A stretch of DNA of 64,000 bases from Maribellus comscasis (GCF_009762775.1 NZ_CP046401.1:1240001-1304000), one strand, 5' to 3'; shown: positions 36,501-47,748, counted from the stretch's first letter. A program made the numbers and translations. Notes: a model not told the origin generated them from the letters alone.

Positions 36501-37842
36501 CCTGAATTGACAATCGGTGCAATGTGGGCGCACGGTTTAACATCACCGGGTGCCCCTTTAATACATTTTCGAGGATTTCCCATACAACCGGATCTTTTCG
36601 GTCAACAATCTTTTTGGCCGATTTTACCGTTTTTACAATCCCTCTTTCAATCAGTTTACGAATTACAAAAGGTTTGTATAATTCGGCTGCCATATCTTTT
36701 GGAAGACCACATTCATGGATTTGTAATTTGGGACCTACCACAATTACAGAACGTGCGGAATAGTCGACACGTTTTCCCAAAAGGTTTTGACGGAAACGAC
36801 CTTGTTTCCCTTTTAAACTATCGGAAAGTGATTTTAATGCGCGGTTATTTTCTGTTTTTACGGCATTTACTTTCCTTGAATTATCAAATAGCGAATCCAC
36901 AGCTTCCTGCAGCATTCGTTTTTCATTTCTTAAGATTACCTCGGGTGCCTTGATTTCGATCAATCGTTTCAAACGGTTGTTTCGAATGATTACTCTTCGG
37001 TAAAGGTCATTCAAATCAGATGTTGCAAAACGACCACCATCAAGCGGAACCAAAGGGCGCAGGTCGGGAGGAATTACAGGAACAACGCGAACAATCATCC
37101 ATTCCGGACGGTTCAGGTTTTTACTTGCCCTGAATGCTTCAACAACCTGCAGACGTTTCAATGCTTCGTTTTTACGCTGTTGCGAAGTTTCGGTATTTGC
37201 TTTATGACGAAGTGTATAAGAAAGATCATCCAAATCGAGCCTGCTTAATATTTCATACAAAGCTTCAGCTCCCATTTTTGCAATAAATTTGTTTGGATCA
37301 TCATCGTCAAGGAACTGGTTATCTTTTGGAAGCGTATCCAAAATATCAAGATATTCCTCTTCTGTCAGGAAGTCAAGCTCTTTCACCCCATCAACTGATT
37401 TAACCCCAGGATTAATTACAACATATCGTTCATAATAAATAATGGAATCAAGTTTTTTGGTTGGAAGACCTAACAAATAACCAATTTTGTTTGGTAACGA
37501 TCTGAAATACCAAATATGTGCAACAGGCACAACCAGTGAAATGTGCCCCATTCTTTCACGACGCACTTTTTTCTCTGTAACTTCCACACCACAACGGTCG
37601 CAAACAATTCCTTTATAGCGGATTCGTTTGTATTTACCGCAATGGCATTCGTAGTCTTTTACGGGCCCAAAAATCCGCTCGCAAAAAAGACCATCCCGCT
37701 CAGGTTTATATGTTCTGTAGTTAATTGTCTCTGGTTTCAATACTTCGCCAAACGACCTCTCCAGAATTTCTTCAGGAGATGAAAGACTTATTGAAACTTT
37801 AGAAAAACTACTTTTTGCTTTGTTATCTTTTCTGAATGCCAT
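33583..37842 (-). CDS. rpoC: DNA-directed RNA polymerase subunit beta'
   Basis: This 1419-residue protein is the beta' subunit. The N-terminal zinc site is in [13 protein letters not shown]...CDRCG (residues ~68-86), the active-site Mg2+ loop [12 protein letters not shown] is intact near residue 470, and the second zinc cluster appears as [15 protein letters not shown] near 890. The bridge and trigger helix regions are recognisable and the length is normal for Bacteroidota. It follows rpoB with a 51-base gap and precedes DUF3467. No insertion, intein or frameshift was seen. Confidence 0.98.
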   Translation of the reverse strand: MAFRKDNKAKSSFSKVSISLSSPEEILERSFGEVLKPETINYRTYKPERDGLFCERIFGPVKDYECHCGKYKRIRYKGIVCDRCGVEVTEKKVRRERMGHISLVVPVAHIWYFRSLPNKIGYLLGLPTKKLDSIIYYERYVVINPGVKSVDGVKELDFLTEEEYLDILDTLPKDNQFLDDDDPNKFIAKMGAEALYEILSRLDLDDLSYTLRHKANTETSQQRKNEALKRLQVVEAFRASKNLNRPEWMIVRVVPVIPPDLRPLVPLDGGRFATSDLNDLYRRVIIRNNRLKRLIEIKAPEVILRNEKRMLQEAVDSLFDNSRKVNAVKTENNRALKSLSDSLKGKQGRFRQNLLGKRVDYSARSVIVVGPKLQIHECGLPKDMAAELYKPFVIRKLIERGIVKTVKSAKKIVDRKDPVVWEILENVLKGHPVMLNRAPTLHRLSIQAFQPVLIEGKAIQLHPLVCTGFNADFDGDQMAVHLPLGNAAILEAQLLMLASHNLLNPANGAPIQVPSQDMVLGLYYMTKPRKGSRGEGMTFYSAEEVLIAFYEKVIDLHAVIKLKVEDVDENGEYFKHIIETTVGRVLFNEYVPGEAGYINQLLTKKSLRTIISDVFKKSGNAVTVGFLDDIKNLGYNMAYRGGLSFNLDDVIIPEDKEGIVGDGYAEVEEVISNYNMGFITNNERYNQVIDIWTHANSKLTHSVMKTLSTDKQGFNSIYMMLDSGARGSKEQIRQLCGMRGLMAKPQKSGSTGSQIIENPILANFKEGLSVLEYFISTHGARKGLADTALKTADAGYLTRRLVDVAQDVIISEDDCGTLRGLVATAIKNNEEVVASLFDRIIGRTSVHDIYHPLNGNLIVKSGDEITEEVASVIEESPIESVEIRSVLTCESKVGVCAKCYGRNLATGKKVQKGEAVGVIAAQSIGEPGTQLTLRTFHVGGIAGNISAQSQVESKYDGYVEIEELRSVERKDDEGKGIDIVVSRLAELKIIDKNTNIPLSTHPIPYGSKLYVKNGEEIRKGKLICEWDPFNGVIITEFDGTIEFENLIDGITYREESDEQTGYSEKVIIETRDKTKNPTLKIMDKKGEMIRSYNLPVGGHIAVSNNQEVKAGTVLVKIPRAAGKAGDITGGLPRVTELFEARNPSNPAVVSEVDGEVSLGKIKRGNREIIVTTKNNDVKKYLVPLSKQILVQENDYIRAGTSLSDGATTPSDILAIKGPTAVQEYILNEVQDVYRMQGVKINDKHYEIIIRQMMRKVEIDDPGDTRFLEKQVVDKNEFISENDWIYNKKVVIESGDAEGLRSGQIISARRLRDENSQLRRRDKKLVEARDAIPATSSQILQGITKAALQTRSWLSAASFQETTKVLNEAAINGKTDYLDGLKENVICGHLIPAGTGLKEYKNLVVGSKSEYDQLIDLKRS

Positions 37843-37893
37843 AATACTAATTAAAAATCATTATAACAGAACCAATTCATTATTGGTGGATTT

Positions 37894-40800
37894 CTACTCC
37901 ATCCTTACGCTGAGGCCCAAACCTCTTAGTTCGTGCAACAATACGTTCAGTGACTCAGGAATACCCGGTTGTGGCATTGGTTCACCTTTAACGATCGATT
38001 CGTATGCTTTAGCCCTACCCATCACATCATCTGACTTAACGGTAAGGATTTCCTGCAGAATATGAGAAGCGCCAAATGCTTCAAGCGCCCAAACTTCCAT
38101 CTCACCAAAACGCTGACCTCCAAACTGTGCTTTACCACCCAATGGCTGCTGAGTAATAAGTGAGTAGGGTCCGATAGAACGCGCATGCATTTTGTCTTCC
38201 ACCATGTGCCCCAGTTTCATCATGTAAATAACACCAACTGTAGCCGGCTGGTCAAATGGTTCACCTGTTTCACCATCGATGAGCCTGGTTTCACCAAATT
38301 TTGGCACACCTGCTTTATCAGTGTATTCTGTAATCTCTTCTATTGATGCACCATCAAAAATTGGCGTAGCAAACTTAATTCCCAATTCTTTTCCGGCCCA
38401 GCCTAAAACAGTCTCATAAATCTGTCCAAGGTTCATCCTTGAAGGCACACCCAGCGGATTCAATACAATATCAACAGGTGTCCCGTCGGCAAGGAACGGC
38501 ATATCTTCTTGTCGAACTACACGGGATACAATACCTTTGTTTCCGTGTCGACCAGCCATTTTATCACCGATCTGAAGTTTACGTTTTTTTGCAATATATA
38601 TTTTTGCCAACTGAATAATCCCGGCAGGCAATTCGTCTCCAATTGTGACATTGTATCTTTCACGGCGCGAAACGGCTTCAGCTTCCTTATACTTCATTAT
38701 GAAGTTGTTGATCACCCTGAAGATCAGATCATTTTTATCTTTATCTGTTGTCCATTTTGATGGATTAATATTCAAATAATCGAGCTCCTGTAACTGTTTC
38801 AGCGTGAATTTTACTCCTTTGGAAATAATTTCAGTTCCATAATAGTCTTTAACTCCCTGAGAAGTTTTACCTGCTGTAAGAGTAAAAAGCTTATCTTCCA
38901 GTTTTACACGTAGAGCGGCAATATCGCGCTCAAACTTCTCATCAATCTGATCCAACAACGCTTTGGTAGCTTTCCCTTTTTTATCTTTGGTAACCCGAGA
39001 GAACAGTTTCTTATCGATTACAACACCCGACAATGAAGGAGAAGCTTTTAGCGATGCGTCTTTTACATCTCCCGCTTTATCACCAAAAATTGCTCGTAAT
39101 AGCTTTTCTTCCGGAGACGGATCAGACTCTCCTTTTGGCGTAATTTTACCTATCAGAATATCTCCGGGTTTTACATTGGCCCCAATCCGAATCAAACCAT
39201 TTTCATCCAAATTCCGTGTTGCTTCTTCACTAACATTCGGAATATCCGATGTAAATTCTTCAACGCCTCGTTTGGTGTCGCGAACTTCAAGACTGTATTC
39301 ATCAACATGCACAGATGTAAATACATCTTCACGAACCATCTTTTCTGAAATCACAATTGCATCTTCGTAGTTGTACCCCTGCCATGGCATAAACGCCACC
39401 ATAAGGTTTCTCCCCAATGCAAGTTCGCCTTTTTCTGTTGCGTAACCCTCTGTAAGGATTTCGCCCTGCCTGATACGTTGTCCTTTTTCTACAATTGGTT
39501 TCAGGTCAACCGTAGTTCCCTGGTTTGTTTTTGTATATTTATCCAAGGTATATGTAACTACTTCCGGATCAAAACTTACAAAACGATCGTCATCAGTAAC
39601 GTCGTAACGGACAATGATCTGATTGGCATCTACGTATTCAATAACACCGTCAAATTCAGCTTTAACCAAAATCATAGAATCGGCTGCAGCTCTTCCTTCA
39701 AGTCCGGTACCTACAATAGGTGCTTCCGGACGTAATAAAGGTACTGCCTGACGCATCATGTTCGATCCCATCAAAGCACGGTTGGCATCGTCATGTTCAA
39801 GAAACGAAATCAGAGAAGCTGCTACAGACGCGATCTGGTTTGGACCAACGTCCATCAATTTTACATCTTCTCTATCTACGACAGGATAGTCGCCATCAAG
39901 TCTTGATTTAACTTTCTGATTAATAAAATACCCGTTTTCATCAATAGGAGCATTTGCCTGTGCAATAATCTGTGATTCTTCTTCCTCAGCAGTCAGATAA
40001 ACCACGCCATCGTCGCTTAGGTCAACTCTGCTTTCTTCTACCTTACGGTATGGAGTAGAGATAAAACCAAGATCATTAATTTTGGCAAATACACACAACG
40101 AAGAAATCAAACCGATATTTGGTCCTTCCGGTGTTTCAATCGGACAAAGTCGCCCGTAGTGAGTGTAGTGTACGTCACGAACCTCGAAGCCTGCTCTTTC
40201 GCGGGACAAACCACCAGGCCCAAGTGCCGACATACGGCGTTTGTTCGTCATCTCAGCAAGTGGATTGGTTTGATCCATAAACTGCGACAACGCGTTGGTT
40301 CCAAAAAATGAATTAATAACGGATGATAAGGTTTTTGAATTAATCAAATCGATAGGTGTGAAAACCTCATTATCCCTGACATTCATTCTTTCACGAATGG
40401 TACGAGCCATACGTGCCAAACCAACTCCAAACTGGTTATACATTTGTTCGCCCACAGTTCTAACCCTACGGTTACTTAAGTGGTCGATGTCGTCAACGTC
40501 TGTTTTTGAGTTTACCAACTGAATAAGATGCTTGATAATTTCAATGATATCTTCTTTAGTCAGAACTCTGTTCTCGGAATCAACGTTTAGTCCTAATTTT
40601 TTATTAATCCTGTAACGTCCAACTTCCCCGAGATCATATCTTTTATCTGAGAAGAAAAGTTTGTCGATAACATCACGTGCAGTTGCTTCATCCGGTGGTT
40701 CGGCATTACGCAACTGACGATAGATATGAAGGACTGCTTCTTTTTCCGAGTTACATGGGTCTTTCTGGAGTGTGTTGTAAATGATAGCAAAATCCTGTTG

Positions 40801-41703
40801 ATTCTGATCATCTTTATGCAACAGAATTGTTTTGACTCCAGATTCCAAGATTTCTTCGATGTGATCATCTTCGATAATTGTTTCACGATCGATAATAACT
40901 TCGTTACGCTCGATAGAAACAACTTCGCCTGTATCTTCATCAACAAAATCTTCAATCCACGACTTTAATACACGGGCAGCTAATCTTCTACCAACAACTT
41001 TTTTCAGTCCTGTTTTCGAAACCTTTACTTCATCGGCTAAGTCGAATATTTCAAGAACATCCTTATCACTTTCATAACCGATGGCACGCAATAATGTGGT
41101 AACAGGAAGTTTTTTCTTCCTGTCGATGTAAGCAAACATAACACTGTTAATGTCGGTTGCAAACTCAATCCACGAACCTTTAAAAGGTATAATACGTGCT
41201 GAATAAAGTTTTGTACCGTTGGCATGTAAACTTTGACCAAAGAACACACCGGGAGACCTGTGTAACAGCGAAACGATAACCCTTTCAGCACCATTTATAA
41301 TAAAGGTACCTCTGTCGGTCATGTATGGCACAGTTCCGAGGTATACGTCCTGAACAACAGTATCAAAGTCCTCGTGTTCCGGATCGGTACAATACAACTT
41401 CAATTTTGCCTTTAAAGGCACACTAAAAGTTAAGCCGCGCTCAACACACTCTGCAATTGTGTACCTTGGCGGATCTACCTGATAATCCAGAAATTCCAAC
41501 ACAAAATTATTCCGTGTATCAGTGATGGGAAAATTTTCCTCGAAAACACGAAACAGGCCTTCCGACTTTCTGTTATCAGGAGTGGTTCTTAACTGAAAAA
41601 AATCCTTAAATGATTTAACTTGTACTTCTAAGAAGTGAGGATAATCAAACCTCGTTTGTGTTGAGGAGAAATTTATCCTCTCGTTTTTTGTATATACTGA
41701 CAT
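37894..41703 (-). CDS. rpoB: DNA-directed RNA polymerase subunit beta
   Basis: This 1269-residue protein is the beta subunit. The rifampicin-pocket segment [18 protein letters not shown] is present with the wild-type-like D, H-equivalent and S positions (the E. coli His526 place is occupied by Asn). Further landmarks are [10 protein letters not shown], the flap, and the C-terminal KxxxRHGNKG block and [11 protein letters not shown]. The start ATG lies 111 bases after rplL ends; the gap contains a strong hairpin with a short T run that may attenuate read-through from the ribosomal genes. Confidence 0.98.
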   Translation of the reverse strand: MSVYTKNERINFSSTQTRFDYPHFLEVQVKSFKDFFQLRTTPDNRKSEGLFRVFEENFPITDTRNNFVLEFLDYQVDPPRYTIAECVERGLTFSVPLKAKLKLYCTDPEHEDFDTVVQDVYLGTVPYMTDRGTFIINGAERVIVSLLHRSPGVFFGQSLHANGTKLYSARIIPFKGSWIEFATDINSVMFAYIDRKKKLPVTTLLRAIGYESDKDVLEIFDLADEVKVSKTGLKKVVGRRLAARVLKSWIEDFVDEDTGEVVSIERNEVIIDRETIIEDDHIEEILESGVKTILLHKDDQNQQDFAIIYNTLQKDPCNSEKEAVLHIYRQLRNAEPPDEATARDVIDKLFFSDKRYDLGEVGRYRINKKLGLNVDSENRVLTKEDIIEIIKHLIQLVNSKTDVDDIDHLSNRRVRTVGEQMYNQFGVGLARMARTIRERMNVRDNEVFTPIDLINSKTLSSVINSFFGTNALSQFMDQTNPLAEMTNKRRMSALGPGGLSRERAGFEVRDVHYTHYGRLCPIETPEGPNIGLISSLCVFAKINDLGFISTPYRKVEESRVDLSDDGVVYLTAEEEESQIIAQANAPIDENGYFINQKVKSRLDGDYPVVDREDVKLMDVGPNQIASVAASLISFLEHDDANRALMGSNMMRQAVPLLRPEAPIVGTGLEGRAAADSMILVKAEFDGVIEYVDANQIIVRYDVTDDDRFVSFDPEVVTYTLDKYTKTNQGTTVDLKPIVEKGQRIRQGEILTEGYATEKGELALGRNLMVAFMPWQGYNYEDAIVISEKMVREDVFTSVHVDEYSLEVRDTKRGVEEFTSDIPNVSEEATRNLDENGLIRIGANVKPGDILIGKITPKGESDPSPEEKLLRAIFGDKAGDVKDASLKASPSLSGVVIDKKLFSRVTKDKKGKATKALLDQIDEKFERDIAALRVKLEDKLFTLTAGKTSQGVKDYYGTEIISKGVKFTLKQLQELDYLNINPSKWTTDKDKNDLIFRVINNFIMKYKEAEAVSRRERYNVTIGDELPAGIIQLAKIYIAKKRKLQIGDKMAGRHGNKGIVSRVVRQEDMPFLADGTPVDIVLNPLGVPSRMNLGQIYETVLGWAGKELGIKFATPIFDGASIEEITEYTDKAGVPKFGETRLIDGETGEPFDQPATVGVIYMMKLGHMVEDKMHARSIGPYSLITQQPLGGKAQFGGQRFGEMEVWALEAFGASHILQEILTVKSDDVMGRAKAYESIVKGEPMPQPGIPESLNVLLHELRGLGLSVRME

Positions 41704-41749
41704 GTATTTATACAGGTTAATAATTATATAAAATATAAATACACAAAAA

Positions 41750-41783
41750 GGTTTAGAATCCTACGCTGGTAAGATTCTAAACC
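41750..41783 (-). terminator. Hairpin between rplL and rpoB (possible attenuator)
   Basis: Eleven-base perfect stem GGTTTAGAATC/GATTCTAAACC with a 12-base loop; on the minus strand it is followed by TTTTTGTG. It lies inside the rplJL-rpoBC unit, so it is expected to be a partial terminator or RNA-processing site, the role of the analogous region in E. coli (processing plus attenuation). Confidence 0.7.
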
Positions 41784-41814
41784 AGATAACCCTTTTAAAA
41801 AGGTCTTAATGCGA

Positions 41815-42195
41815 TTATTTAACTTCAACTTCTGCTCCAGCTTCTTCTAATTGACTTTTCAAAGCTTCTGCTTCGTCTTTAGAGATCTTTTCTTTGATAG
41901 CTTTTGGAGCTTCATCTACTACTGCTTTAGCTTCTTTCAAACCTAATCCAGTAAGTTCTTTAACGAGCTTAACTACAGCCAGTTTAGACTGTCCGGCTGC
42001 TTTTAAAATAACATCAAATTCAGTTTGTTCTGCAGCAGCTTCACCTTCGCCGCCACCAGCTGCCGGACCTGCTACTGCAACTGCTGCAGCCGCTGGTTCG
42101 ATACCATACTCATCTTTGAGAATTCCAGCTAATTCGTTAACCTCTTTAACAGTCAAGTTTACTAACTCTTCTGCAAGCTGTTTTAAATCTGCCAT
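41815..42195 (-). CDS. rplL: 50S ribosomal protein bL12 (L7/L12)
   Basis: This 126-residue protein has the dimerising N-terminal helix domain (~1-35), an Ala/Gly-rich hinge ([21 protein letters not shown], residues ~36-55) and the C-terminal factor-binding domain with [17 protein letters not shown]. It forms the ribosomal stalk with L10. It starts 32 bases after rplJ stops. Confidence 0.98.
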   Translation of the reverse strand: MADLKQLAEELVNLTVKEVNELAGILKDEYGIEPAAAAVAVAGPAAGGGEGEAAAEQTEFDVILKAAGQSKLAVVKLVKELTGLGLKEAKAVVDEAPKAIKEKISKDEAEALKSQLEEAGAEVEVK

Positions 42196-42227
42196 TTTAT
42201 TACTTTTATTAAATTATTTCAAAAAAA

Positions 42228-42746
42228 TTATTCTTTCTCTTTCAGTGTATCAAGAACACCGTGTATAATAGTACCACCCGACTGCAACTGTCCAAGAACA
42301 GTTTTCATTGGTGATTGTAACAGAGCAACAACATCAGCAATAAGCTCGTTTTTAGATTTAACTGCAATAAGTGCTTCCAATTGATCTGCTCCCATGTAAA
42401 TTGATTCTTCAACATAAGCAGCCTTTAACACCGGCTTTTTATGCTTTTTACTAAAGTCTTTGATCAATTTGGCTGGCACGTTTGCATTTTCAGAAAACAT
42501 TACTGTTGTATTGCCCTTAAGTGCATCGTAAATTTCTTCGGCGTTCTTAGCTGAACTTTCCAAAGCTTTACGTAGTAGTGTATTCTTAACAACAACCAGT
42601 TTTACTTCTTGTTTAAAACATTGTCTCCTTAAATCGCTGGTATTCTCAGCATTTAAACCACTAATGTCGGTCAGATAAAAATGGCTGTAAGAATCAATTT
42701 GTTCTTGTAAATTATTAATAATAACTTGTTTTTCTGAACTCTTCAT
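42228..42746 (-). CDS. rplJ: 50S ribosomal protein uL10
   Basis: This 172-residue protein shows the L10 N-terminal domain (residues ~1-130) including LRRQCFKQEVKLVVVKNTLL and the C-terminal helix that binds L12 dimers. It anchors the stalk to 23S rRNA. It is 12 bases downstream of rplA. The leader of rplJ usually carries the L10 autoregulation site; the 12-base gap leaves room for it only if it overlaps rplA. Confidence 0.97.
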   Translation of the reverse strand: MKSSEKQVIINNLQEQIDSYSHFYLTDISGLNAENTSDLRRQCFKQEVKLVVVKNTLLRKALESSAKNAEEIYDALKGNTTVMFSENANVPAKLIKDFSKKHKKPVLKAAYVEESIYMGADQLEALIAVKSKNELIADVVALLQSPMKTVLGQLQSGGTIIHGVLDTLKEKE

Positions 42747-42758
42747 TTTTACTCCTTT

Positions 42759-43454
42759 TTATTCTGCAATCGACTTGGGTTCTATTTGAATACCAGGGCT
42801 CATGGTACTGGAGAGATAAATACTTTTTACATAAGTACCTTTTGCGGCAACCGGTTTCAATTTCATGATGGTATTCATAAATTCAACGGCATTGTCCTTA
42901 ATTTTATCTGCAGTAAATGAAACTTTACCAATAGTTGTATGAACAATACCAAATTTATCGACCTTGAAATCAATTTTACCTTGTTTTACTTCGCTGATTG
43001 CTTTACCAATTTCCATTGTTACGGTTCCGCTCTTTGGGTTAGGCATTAAGCCACGGGGGCCTAAAATACGTCCTAACTGTCCGACTTTTCCCATAACAGG
43101 AGGCATGGTAATGATAACATCAACATCAGTCCAACCGCCTTTAATCTTATCTACGTATTCATCTAATCCTACGAAATCAGCTCCGGCTTCTTTAGCTTCG
43201 TCCTCTTTATCAGGAGTTACCAAAGCCAGAACGCGAACTTCTTTTCCAGTTCCATGGGGTAAAGAAACTACGCCTCTAACCATCTGGTTAGCTTTCCTTG
43301 GATCAACTCCGAGTCTTACATCAATATCAACAGAGGCATCAAATTTTGTAAAGGTAATTTCCTTTACCAATTCCGACGCTTCTTCAATTGTGTAAGCTTT
43401 TCCTTTTTCGAGTTTCTCCTGAGAAGCTTTTTTATTTTTCGTAATTCTGCCCAT
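42759..43454 (-). CDS. rplA: 50S ribosomal protein uL1
   Basis: This 231-residue protein matches uL1: [16 protein letters not shown] at the start, the [17 protein letters not shown] segment and the hinge motif [18 protein letters not shown]. It binds the L1 stalk of 23S rRNA and is a translational repressor of rplK-rplA in many bacteria. It is 14 bases after rplK. Confidence 0.98.
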   Translation of the reverse strand: MGRITKNKKASQEKLEKGKAYTIEEASELVKEITFTKFDASVDIDVRLGVDPRKANQMVRGVVSLPHGTGKEVRVLALVTPDKEDEAKEAGADFVGLDEYVDKIKGGWTDVDVIITMPPVMGKVGQLGRILGPRGLMPNPKSGTVTMEIGKAISEVKQGKIDFKVDKFGIVHTTIGKVSFTADKIKDNAVEFMNTIMKLKPVAAKGTYVKSIYLSSTMSPGIQIEPKSIAE

Positions 43455-43468
43455 CGTAAAAGATTTAT

Positions 43469-43912
43469 TTAGTTATTGAATGGTGAAGCACCTTTTACAG
43501 TGATTCCCATACTTCTGGCAGTACCAGCAACCATTCTCATAGCTGATTCCACAGTAAAGCAATTCAGATCAACCATTTTGCCTTCGGCAATTTGTTTTAC
43601 CTGCTCCCAGGAAACAGATCCCACTTTACTTACGTGTGGTTCTGCCGATCCTTTTTTAAGCTTTGCTGCTTCGAGCAATTGAACTGCCACCGGAGGTTGT
43701 TTAATAATGAAGTCGAACGACTTGTCTGCATAAACAGTTATGATAACAGGAAGCACTTTACCTGCCTGATCCTGTGTTCTACCGTTAAACTGTTTGCAGA
43801 ACTGCATTATGTTTACCCCTTTGGCACCCAATGCTGGCCCCACCGGTGGTGAAGGGTTAGCCGCACCACCTTTAATCTGTAATTTAATTAATCCAGCAAT
43901 TTCTTTCGCCAT
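43469..43912 (-). CDS. rplK: 50S ribosomal protein uL11
   Basis: This 147-residue protein has the uL11 N-terminal [22 protein letters not shown] motif in near-consensus form and the C-terminal RNA-binding domain ending [12 protein letters not shown]. It binds the GTPase-associated centre. It lies 20 bases after nusG on the same strand. Confidence 0.98.
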   Translation of the reverse strand: MAKEIAGLIKLQIKGGAANPSPPVGPALGAKGVNIMQFCKQFNGRTQDQAGKVLPVIITVYADKSFDFIIKQPPVAVQLLEAAKLKKGSAEPHVSKVGSVSWEQVKQIAEGKMVDLNCFTVESAMRMVAGTARSMGITVKGASPFNN

Positions 43913-43932
43913 AACAAAAAATTAAAGCGTTA

Positions 43933-44481
43933 CTATTCCTTTTCCACTTGCATAAAGCTAAGCTCCAAAGGAGTTTTACGTCCAAAAATCTTCACCATTA
44001 CCTGCAGCTTCTTTTTCTCTTCATTGATTTCTTCAATGGTTCCATTGAAGCCGTTAAATGGTCCGTCGATTACTTTTACAGTTTCTCCTACCACGTAAGG
44101 AATATTCAATTCCTCTCCGGTTTCAGCAAGTTCATCTACTCTTCCCAGAATTCGGTTCACCTCATTTTGCCGCATCGGAACCGGATCTCCACCTTTGGTG
44201 TCGCCAAGAAACCCGATAACATTTGGAAAATTCCTTAGTGTGTGTGCAACTTCACCCACTAACGCAGCTTCGATTAAAACATATCCAGGGAAAAAGTTTC
44301 TTTCCTTACTGATCTTTTTACCATTCCGGATTTGATAAACCTTTTCCGTTGGTATCAAAACCTGATCTACAAAACCCTTCAGATCTCCATTTGCGATTTC
44401 GTTTTCGATATATTCTTTTACCTTCTTCTCTTTACCGCCTATAGCACGAAGAACATACCATTTTTTACTATTTTCGCTCAT
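43933..44481 (-). CDS. nusG: Transcription termination/antitermination protein NusG
   Basis: This 182-residue protein has the NGN domain (WYVLRAIGGKEKKVKEYIEN, residues ~8-120) and a C-terminal KOW domain (GETVKVIDGPFNGFNGTIEEI). It binds the RNA polymerase clamp and links transcription to translation. It follows secE by 20 bases, the usual order. Confidence 0.97.
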   Translation of the reverse strand: MSENSKKWYVLRAIGGKEKKVKEYIENEIANGDLKGFVDQVLIPTEKVYQIRNGKKISKERNFFPGYVLIEAALVGEVAHTLRNFPNVIGFLGDTKGGDPVPMRQNEVNRILGRVDELAETGEELNIPYVVGETVKVIDGPFNGFNGTIEEINEEKKKLQVMVKIFGRKTPLELSFMQVEKE

Positions 44482-44501
44482 TTTTTTCTAAGGATTTTTG
44501 A

Positions 44502-44693
44502 TTAATAAAATAATCCATAAATAAAATCCATTATGTTTCTGAATGACAGATCCATAACGAAAATTACGAGTGATATAATTAAGGAAGCAACCATTACAAC
44601 CAATGCGCTACTTTGTAGCTCTTTCCAAGTAGGCCATGTTACTTTATGTACCAATTCATCGTAGGCCTCTTGTAAATATACTTTTAGTTTCAT
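44502..44693 (-). CDS. secE: Preprotein translocase subunit SecE
   Basis: This 63-residue protein is the short bacterial SecE: an amphipathic helix with ELVHKVTWPTWKELQSS and a single membrane segment (residues ~29-52). It clamps SecY in the inner membrane translocon. It lies just upstream of nusG; the ATG is about 20 bases after the tRNA-like remnant. Confidence 0.96.
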   Translation of the reverse strand: MKLKVYLQEAYDELVHKVTWPTWKELQSSALVVMVASLIISLVIFVMDLSFRNIMDFIYGLFY

Positions 44694-44710
44694 TCTTCAG
44701 ATCCTTTTTT

Positions 44711-44774
44711 GTACGGAAGGTAAGAATCGAACTTACTGTTTACAACCACTCCCCAACTGAGTATCAACCGTAAA
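44711..44774 (-). pseudogene. tRNA-like remnant at the usual tRNA-Trp position
   Basis: Minus-strand sequence of about 61-64 bases has tRNA-like parts in order: acceptor TACGG/CCGTA; D-arm TACTC-AGTTGGG-GAGTG; a shrunken middle arm GTTGTAAAC instead of a normal 17-base anticodon arm; and a perfect T-arm GTAAG-TTCGATT-CTTAC (44720-44736). No CCA anticodon is present and the acceptor has T-T mismatches. In Bacteroidota tRNA-Trp normally lies between tuf and secE, so this may be its degenerate copy. Confidence 0.5.
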
Positions 44775-44804
44775 GTAGTCCCGGGTCAAAACCCCGGGAC
44801 TACT
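44774..44804 (-). terminator. Hairpin after tuf
   Basis: Twelve-base perfect GC-rich stem AGTAGTCCCGGG/CCCGGGACTACT with a seven-base loop, 22 bases beyond the tuf stop. Only TTTACGG follows on the minus strand, so termination may be partial, or the hairpin may separate tuf from the secE unit by processing. Confidence 0.6.
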
Positions 44805-44825
44805 TCTGAATATGTATGTAATGTA

Positions 44826-46013
44826 TTATTCAATAATTTCAGTTACCTGACCAGCACCAACTGTACGTCCACCTTCGCGGATAGCGAAACGTAAACCTAC
44901 GTTAAGAGCTACCGGGTAAATCAATTCAACCTCAATTGATACGTTATCACCAGGCATAACCATTTCACGACCTTCTTCCAAGTGAATTTCTCCGGTTACA
45001 TCAAGTGTACGCAAATAGAATTGAGGACGATATTTATTGTGGAACGGAGTGTGGCGTCCACCTTCTTCTTTTTTCAATACATAAACCTCAGCTTTAAATC
45101 TAGTATGAGGTGTGATTGAACCAGGTTTTGCCAATATCTGTCCACGTTTAATTTCCTTTTTGTCAACACCGCGAAGCAACAAACCAACGTTGTCACCAGC
45201 CTGACCATCATCTAAAATTTTACGGAACATTTCAACTCCCGTACATACAGTTTTACGACCTTCAGCACCCAAACCAATCAACTGCAATTCATCACCTGTA
45301 TGAATAACACCGGTTTCAATACGACCAGTAGCAACAGTACCACGACCAGTAATAGAAAATACATCTTCAACTGGCATCAGGAATGGTTTGTCAATATCAC
45401 GTGGAGGAAGCGGAATCCAGGTATCAACTGCATCCATTAATTCCATAATTTTATCTTCCCATTCTGCCTCACCGTTCATTGCACCCAATGCAGAACCTTG
45501 AATAACCGGAGTATTATCACCGTCGAATTCATAAAAATCCAACAATTCACGAATTTCCATTTCAACCAGTTCCAAAAGTTCTTCATCATCAACCATATCC
45601 ACTTTGTTCATGAATACGACCAATTTAGGAACGTTTACCTGACGAGCCAAAAGGATGTGCTCACGAGTCTGAGGCATAGGACCATCAGTAGCAGCTACAA
45701 CAATGATAGCACCGTCCATCTGAGCGGCACCAGTTACCATGTTCTTTACATAGTCGGCGTGTCCCGGACAGTCAACGTGTGCATAGTGACGAGTTGCTGT
45801 TTGATACTCAACGTGAGCAGTGTTAATAGTAATACCCCTTTCCTTTTCCTCAGGAGCATTATCGATTGAATCGAATGATTTAATTTCAGAAAGACCTTTC
45901 TTTGCCAAAACCATTGTAATGGCGGCGGTCAGGGTAGTTTTTCCATGGTCAACGTGGCCGATTGTACCAATATTGACATGTTCTTTGTCCCTATTAAAAT
46001 GTTCTTTAGCCAT
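44826..46013 (-). CDS. tuf: Elongation factor Tu
   Basis: This 395-residue GTPase shows G1 [14 protein letters not shown], the switch II region [16 protein letters not shown] and the C-terminal beta-barrel domains. It brings aminoacyl-tRNA to the ribosome. It is placed right after tRNA-Thr and tRNA-Gly, the classic tRNA-tufB arrangement, and probably shares their transcript. Confidence 0.98.
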   Translation of the reverse strand: MAKEHFNRDKEHVNIGTIGHVDHGKTTLTAAITMVLAKKGLSEIKSFDSIDNAPEEKERGITINTAHVEYQTATRHYAHVDCPGHADYVKNMVTGAAQMDGAIIVVAATDGPMPQTREHILLARQVNVPKLVVFMNKVDMVDDEELLELVEMEIRELLDFYEFDGDNTPVIQGSALGAMNGEAEWEDKIMELMDAVDTWIPLPPRDIDKPFLMPVEDVFSITGRGTVATGRIETGVIHTGDELQLIGLGAEGRKTVCTGVEMFRKILDDGQAGDNVGLLLRGVDKKEIKRGQILAKPGSITPHTRFKAEVYVLKKEEGGRHTPFHNKYRPQFYLRTLDVTGEIHLEEGREMVMPGDNVSIEVELIYPVALNVGLRFAIREGGRTVGAGQVTEIIE

Positions 46014-46048
46014 AACTGCAATTTTTAATTATTTTTCTAAATCAATTG

Positions 46049-46120
<72 letters not shown>

Positions 46121-46181
46121 ATTAATACATAAAGAGACGGGAGTTAAAAATATTTTTTATAACTCCAATCTCCTAAATATG

Positions 46182-46254
46182 AGCGGGAGACGGGATTCAA
46201 ACCCGCGACCCTTAGCTTGGAAGGCTAATGCTCTATCAGCTGAGCTACTCCCGC
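46182..46254 (-). tRNA. tRNA-Gly (anticodon TCC)
   Basis: A 73-base cloverleaf on the minus strand. Acceptor GCGGGAG/CTCCCGC, D-arm AGCTCAGCTGATAGAGC, anticodon stem TTAGC/GCTAA with loop CTTCCAA, T-arm with GGTTTGAATCC. CCA is not encoded. Confidence 0.97.
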
Positions 46255-46280
46255 AATCATTATTTTGCAAAAATGCCGTG

Positions 46281-46309
46281 CAAAATTACATAATTTCTCG
46301 AAACTACAA
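46281..46309 (-). promoter_or_regulatory. Promoter of the tRNA-Gly/tRNA-Thr/tuf unit
   Basis: On the minus strand TTG (46307-46309) lies 18 bases before TAATTTTG (46281-46288), close to the consensus, 27 bases upstream of tRNA-Gly. Confidence 0.55.
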
Positions 46310-46511
46310 ACAAATCAAAATAATTTACCAAAAATAAAATCAATTTTTTGCTGTCCTTTCAAAAATGAGCCGATTTTAAAAAATCGTAAAACTCCCATCT
46401 ACAAAAGCAAACTACTTTAATTTCAGCAGTTTCTGGAACGCTCCCAAAAGGGTTTGCAAATGTAAAAATATTATTTTAAAAAACTAAAAATAAAAACAGC
46501 AATTTTTCAAA

Positions 46512-46814
46512 TTATTTGTTTTTGAGTTTTTCCTTATATTTTGTCAACTGTTTACGTATAGCATCCACTACTAAATCGGTAGCTTCTTCAAAGCTATCTG
46601 CCTGTTTTTTCGCAAATAAATATCCGTTGGAAGGGATCGAAAGTTTTAACTCAGAAATTTTATTATTAGAAACTTCAGGTTTTAACACTTTGAGTGTAAC
46701 CTCAGCACTAATGATTCCATCAAAAAAAGTATCCAACTTGCTCACCTTTTTATTAATAAAATCCACCAACTTTTTATCTGGTGAAAGATGCACTGAATTA
46801 ATTTTTACTTCCAT
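46512..46814 (-). CDS. hpf: Ribosome hibernation-promoting factor (short HPF/RaiA)
   Basis: This 100-residue protein is the short form of the HPF/YfiA family: a beta-alpha-beta-beta-beta-alpha fold with INSVHLSPDKKLVDFINKKV and the C-terminal SFEEATDLVVDAIRKQL helix. There is no long-HPF C-terminal domain. It binds the 30S decoding region in stationary phase. It follows xerC by 12 bases and ends the rpsU-xerC-hpf operon. Confidence 0.93.
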   Translation of the reverse strand: MEVKINSVHLSPDKKLVDFINKKVSKLDTFFDGIISAEVTLKVLKPEVSNNKISELKLSIPSNGYLFAKKQADSFEEATDLVVDAIRKQLTKYKEKLKNK

Positions 46815-46826
46815 AATAAAACGTTT

Positions 46827-47711
46827 TTAACCCCTTGGATGGGCTTGTTTATAAATATCGTGCAGCTTTTCGAAGGTTGTATGCGTGTAAACCTGTGTAG
46901 CTGCCAAATTCGCATGTCCTAACAATTCTTTTACAGCGTTCAAATCCGCGCCTTTATTTAACAAATGAGTAGCATATGTATGTCGCAATACATGCGGACT
47001 TTTTTTCTCTAACGAAGTAACTTTCTCGAGGTTACTTTTAACCACCCTGTAAATCAATTTTTCGTAAACCGGCTTCCCCCTCTCTGTTACCAATAAACGT
47101 TCCGGCGAGAATCCAATTGTTCTATTTCTAATTTCTGCGTACTGGAAAAAAAGGTTGTTTATGCTCCGTGGGTAAGGTATTATTCTCTCTTTCTGCCTTT
47201 TTCCCAAAACTTTAATTAAATATCCCCTGGTGTCAAAGTCAGAATCTTTAAGATGAAGAAGTTCAGCTAACCTAATTCCTGTGCCATATAACAAAGTTAT
47301 TATCAGCTTATCCCTTACGCCTCTGAAATCGTCAGTAAAAAATCCGTCATCCAAAAGATGATGCAGGTTTTTTTCCTCCAAAAAATTGGGTAATTTTTTC
47401 CTAATCTTGGGAAGTGGCAAATTAACAGCCGGATTTGCAACCACTACCTGTTCCTTCATTAAATACTTAAAGAAAATTTTCACAGAAGTAACTTTCCTGC
47501 TTACAGAACGAGGGGCTGTATTGTTTTCCATTAACGAAACAATCCAACTACGCACCAGTTTCGAATCGACCCTATTAACATCAAATTCCCCGACCATTCC
47601 TGTGCAAAACAACACAAACTGATCGAGGTCATTTTTATATGCAGTAACAGTATGAGGAGAATATCTCTTCTCATACTTCAAATAGTTAATAAACGATTCC
47701 TGATAGTTCAT
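46827..47711 (-). CDS. xerC: Tyrosine recombinase XerC/XerD
   Basis: This 294-residue recombinase has an N-terminal SAM-like core-binding domain (~1-85) and a C-terminal catalytic domain. All catalytic residues are visible: R147 (GTGIRLAELL), K171, H240 and R243 (HVLRHTYATH), H266 (LLGHAN) and Y275 (VYTHTT). It resolves chromosome dimers at dif; XerC versus XerD cannot be separated without the second copy. It sits between rpsU and hpf, all on one transcript, an arrangement common in Bacteroidota. Confidence 0.93.
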   Translation of the reverse strand: MNYQESFINYLKYEKRYSPHTVTAYKNDLDQFVLFCTGMVGEFDVNRVDSKLVRSWIVSLMENNTAPRSVSRKVTSVKIFFKYLMKEQVVVANPAVNLPLPKIRKKLPNFLEEKNLHHLLDDGFFTDDFRGVRDKLIITLLYGTGIRLAELLHLKDSDFDTRGYLIKVLGKRQKERIIPYPRSINNLFFQYAEIRNRTIGFSPERLLVTERGKPVYEKLIYRVVKSNLEKVTSLEKKSPHVLRHTYATHLLNKGADLNAVKELLGHANLAATQVYTHTTFEKLHDIYKQAHPRG

Positions 47712-47748
47712 TAATCTCCTTCACAATTAACCAGGAACCACTAAATAA

